From positions 1-6,397 of the forward strand of contig CADBNJ010000127.1 of the NCBI GenBank assembly GCA_902795955.1: a DNA stretch of 6,397 nt, read 5' to 3'. The notes below the pieces were generated by a model. It worked only from the letters and a program-made list of their open reading frames with translations. It did not search any database and was not told the origin of the DNA. The position numbers were made by a program, and so were the translations under genes. Within the stretch, counting starts at the first letter, position 1. Each line of letters begins with the position of its first letter. Below, piece by piece: positions 5,871 to 6,397 of this stretch. The DNA is from Oscillospiraceae bacterium (GTDB taxonomy: Bacteria > Bacillota > Clostridia > Saccharofermentanales > Saccharofermentanaceae).

Positions 5871-5877
5871 CTCCTTT
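5871..5877 (-). promoter_or_regulatory. ribosome binding site supporting the TTG start of iscS
   Basis: AAAGGAG on the minus strand ends 9 bases before the TTG codon. The nearby ATG at about 5883 is out of frame and runs into TAA within five codons, so it is not the start. Confidence 0.8.
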
Positions 5878-5895
5878 GTTCATTATTGCATTGTG

Positions 5896-5924
5896 ATATT
5901 ATACCCATTCGCCTACTATGTCAA
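5896..5924 (-). promoter_or_regulatory. promoter of iscS-iscU
   Basis: On the minus strand TTGACA (5924-5919) is a perfect -35 box. A perfect TATAAT (5903-5898) follows at a short 15-base spacing. An overlapping weaker TAATAT (5901-5896) gives 17 bases. Either choice implies a promoter less ideal than that of mccB. The -35 lies inside the candidate operator at 5912-5928. Confidence 0.72.
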
Positions 5925-5928
5925 TAGG
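5912..5928. promoter_or_regulatory. candidate IscR/Rrf2 operator over the iscS -35 box
   Basis: CCTACTATGTCAATAGG (plus strand) has inverted CCTA/TAGG ends and matches the mccB operator at 16 of 17 bases. It is placed identically relative to the -35 hexamer. Its location next to iscR fits autoregulated isc control known for IscR proteins. Binding is inferred. Confidence 0.65.
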
Positions 5929-5938
5929 TGAATAGCGC

Positions 5939-5968
5939 TTGATTTACCTACTTACCTTTAGGTATAAT
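5939..5968 (+). promoter_or_regulatory. promoter of iscR
   Basis: TTGATT (5939-5944) and a perfect TATAAT (5963-5968) are separated by 18 bases on the plus strand. The predicted start is near 5975, giving a leader of about 25 bases before the iscR ATG. The spacer is occupied by a CCTA/TAGG inverted repeat. Confidence 0.7.
5946..5963. promoter_or_regulatory. candidate autoregulatory operator in the iscR promoter spacer
   Basis: ACCTACTTACCTTTAGGT carries inverted ACCTA and TAGGT ends and lies between the -35 and -10 boxes of iscR. Its half-sites are spaced one base closer than in the other two candidate operators. A further TAGG at 5968-5971 overlaps the -10. The word AATAGGTGAA occurs at 5923-5932 and again at 5966-5975. 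The site suggests autorepression but is a weaker match. Confidence 0.5.
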
Positions 5969-5999
5969 AGGTGAAAACATCTTTTACAGGAGAACGATC

Positions 6000-6395
6000 A
6001 TGATATCCACCAAGGGAAGATATGCGATCAGGGTAATGATAGATCTGGCAGAACACAACGACGGCAACTACGTCCCGCTCAAAGACATTGCCGAACGCCA
6101 GGAGATCTCCAAAAAGTACCTTGAGATAATCGTCAAGGACATGGTAGCCGGCGGCCTTATCGTCGGTGCAAGCGGCAAAGGCGGCGGCTACAAGCTCGTC
6201 AAAAAGCCCGAGCGCTACAAGATCGGCGAGATCATCGAGCTCATGGAAGGCCCCCTCAACTCAGTCGCCTGCCTCGTCGACAAGAGCAATCTGTGCTCCC
6301 GCCGCAAGGGCTGCAAGACCCTCCCCCTCTGGAAAGAATTCGACAAAACAGTCCACGACTTCTTCTACAGCAAGAAGCTGAGCGATCTGGTATAA
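6000..6395 (+). CDS. iscR: Rrf2-family Fe-S cluster-sensing regulator, IscR-like
   Basis: This is a DNA-binding regulator of the Rrf2 family. The 131 residues form a winged helix-turn-helix (MISTKGRYAIRVMIDLA start, recognition region near 30-50, glycine-rich wing GKGGGYKL at 59-66) and a C-terminal dimer helix. Three cysteines (C91, C99, C105) lie where IscR binds its cluster. CymR-type Rrf2 proteins of Bacillus lack this set, so IscR-like Fe-S sensing is favoured. The spacing C-X7-C-X5-C differs from the C-X5-C-X5-C of E. coli IscR. AGGAG (5988-5992) sits 7 bases before the ATG. It diverges from iscS-iscU and is the natural candidate to bind the motifs in both the isc and mcc promoters. The gene is complete, ending 2 bases before the window edge. 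Confidence 0.92.
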   Translation: MISTKGRYAIRVMIDLAEHNDGNYVPLKDIAERQEISKKYLEIIVKDMVAGGLIVGASGKGGGYKLVKKPERYKIGEIIELMEGPLNSVACLVDKSNLCSRRKGCKTLPLWKEFDKTVHDFFYSKKLSDLV

Positions 6396-6397
6396 GA

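Noticed and set aside
5025..5927. A 300-codon plus-strand frame opposite iscS
   Set aside because: It is antisense to a clear cysteine desulfurase and would run through the iscS promoter; its Arg/Leu-rich translation is typical of a shadow frame.

Overview
The window looks like chromosomal DNA from a low-to-mid GC Gram-positive anaerobe, most likely class Clostridia. The reasons are purine-rich Shine-Dalgarno sites, sigma-A type TTGACA/TATAAT promoters, a Bacillus-like MccA/MccB pair, a two-gene iscS-iscU unit without hscA/hscB, and a divergent Rrf2/IscR regulator. Species cannot be assigned from the sequence alone.

Layout from right to left. iscR (6000-6395, +) diverges from iscS-iscU (5861-4290, -) across a 138-bp control region. 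Twelve bases after the iscU stop begins a near-consensus promoter (-) for a second operon: a 5' leader (about 4248-4040), then mccB, mccA, metN and metI (4039-306). The coding part is very compact: mccA/metN and metN/metI overlap by one base in TAATG junctions, and mccB/mccA are separated by 13 bases if the ATG start of mccA is used. Positions 1-305 hold no convincing gene. They contain a 57-bp perfect direct repeat and several perfect inverted repeats.

How the genes fit together. MetNI is a methionine-type ABC importer lacking its MetQ binding lipoprotein here. MccA and MccB carry out reverse transsulfuration (homocysteine to cystathionine to cysteine). IscS takes sulfur from cysteine and IscU scaffolds Fe-S clusters. 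IscR, with three cysteines, probably senses cluster status. The window therefore reads as one sulfur route from imported methionine to cysteine to Fe-S clusters. A 17-bp near-identical motif covers the -35 boxes of both the iscS and mccB promoters, suggesting that one Rrf2-family regulator controls both operons.

Most notable find. The mccB operon leader encodes a previously unlisted 25-residue peptide (4220-4143, -) with six cysteines, including two Cys-Cys pairs, the second directly before the stop codon. It has a strong ribosome binding site and is followed 22 bases later by a GC-rich hairpin. The hairpin's 5' arm can alternatively pair, over 9 bp, with codons 12-14 of the peptide. This has the parts of a cysteine-responsive ribosome-mediated attenuator, which would be unusual in Firmicutes, where T-boxes and CymR-type repressors are the usual controls of cysteine genes.
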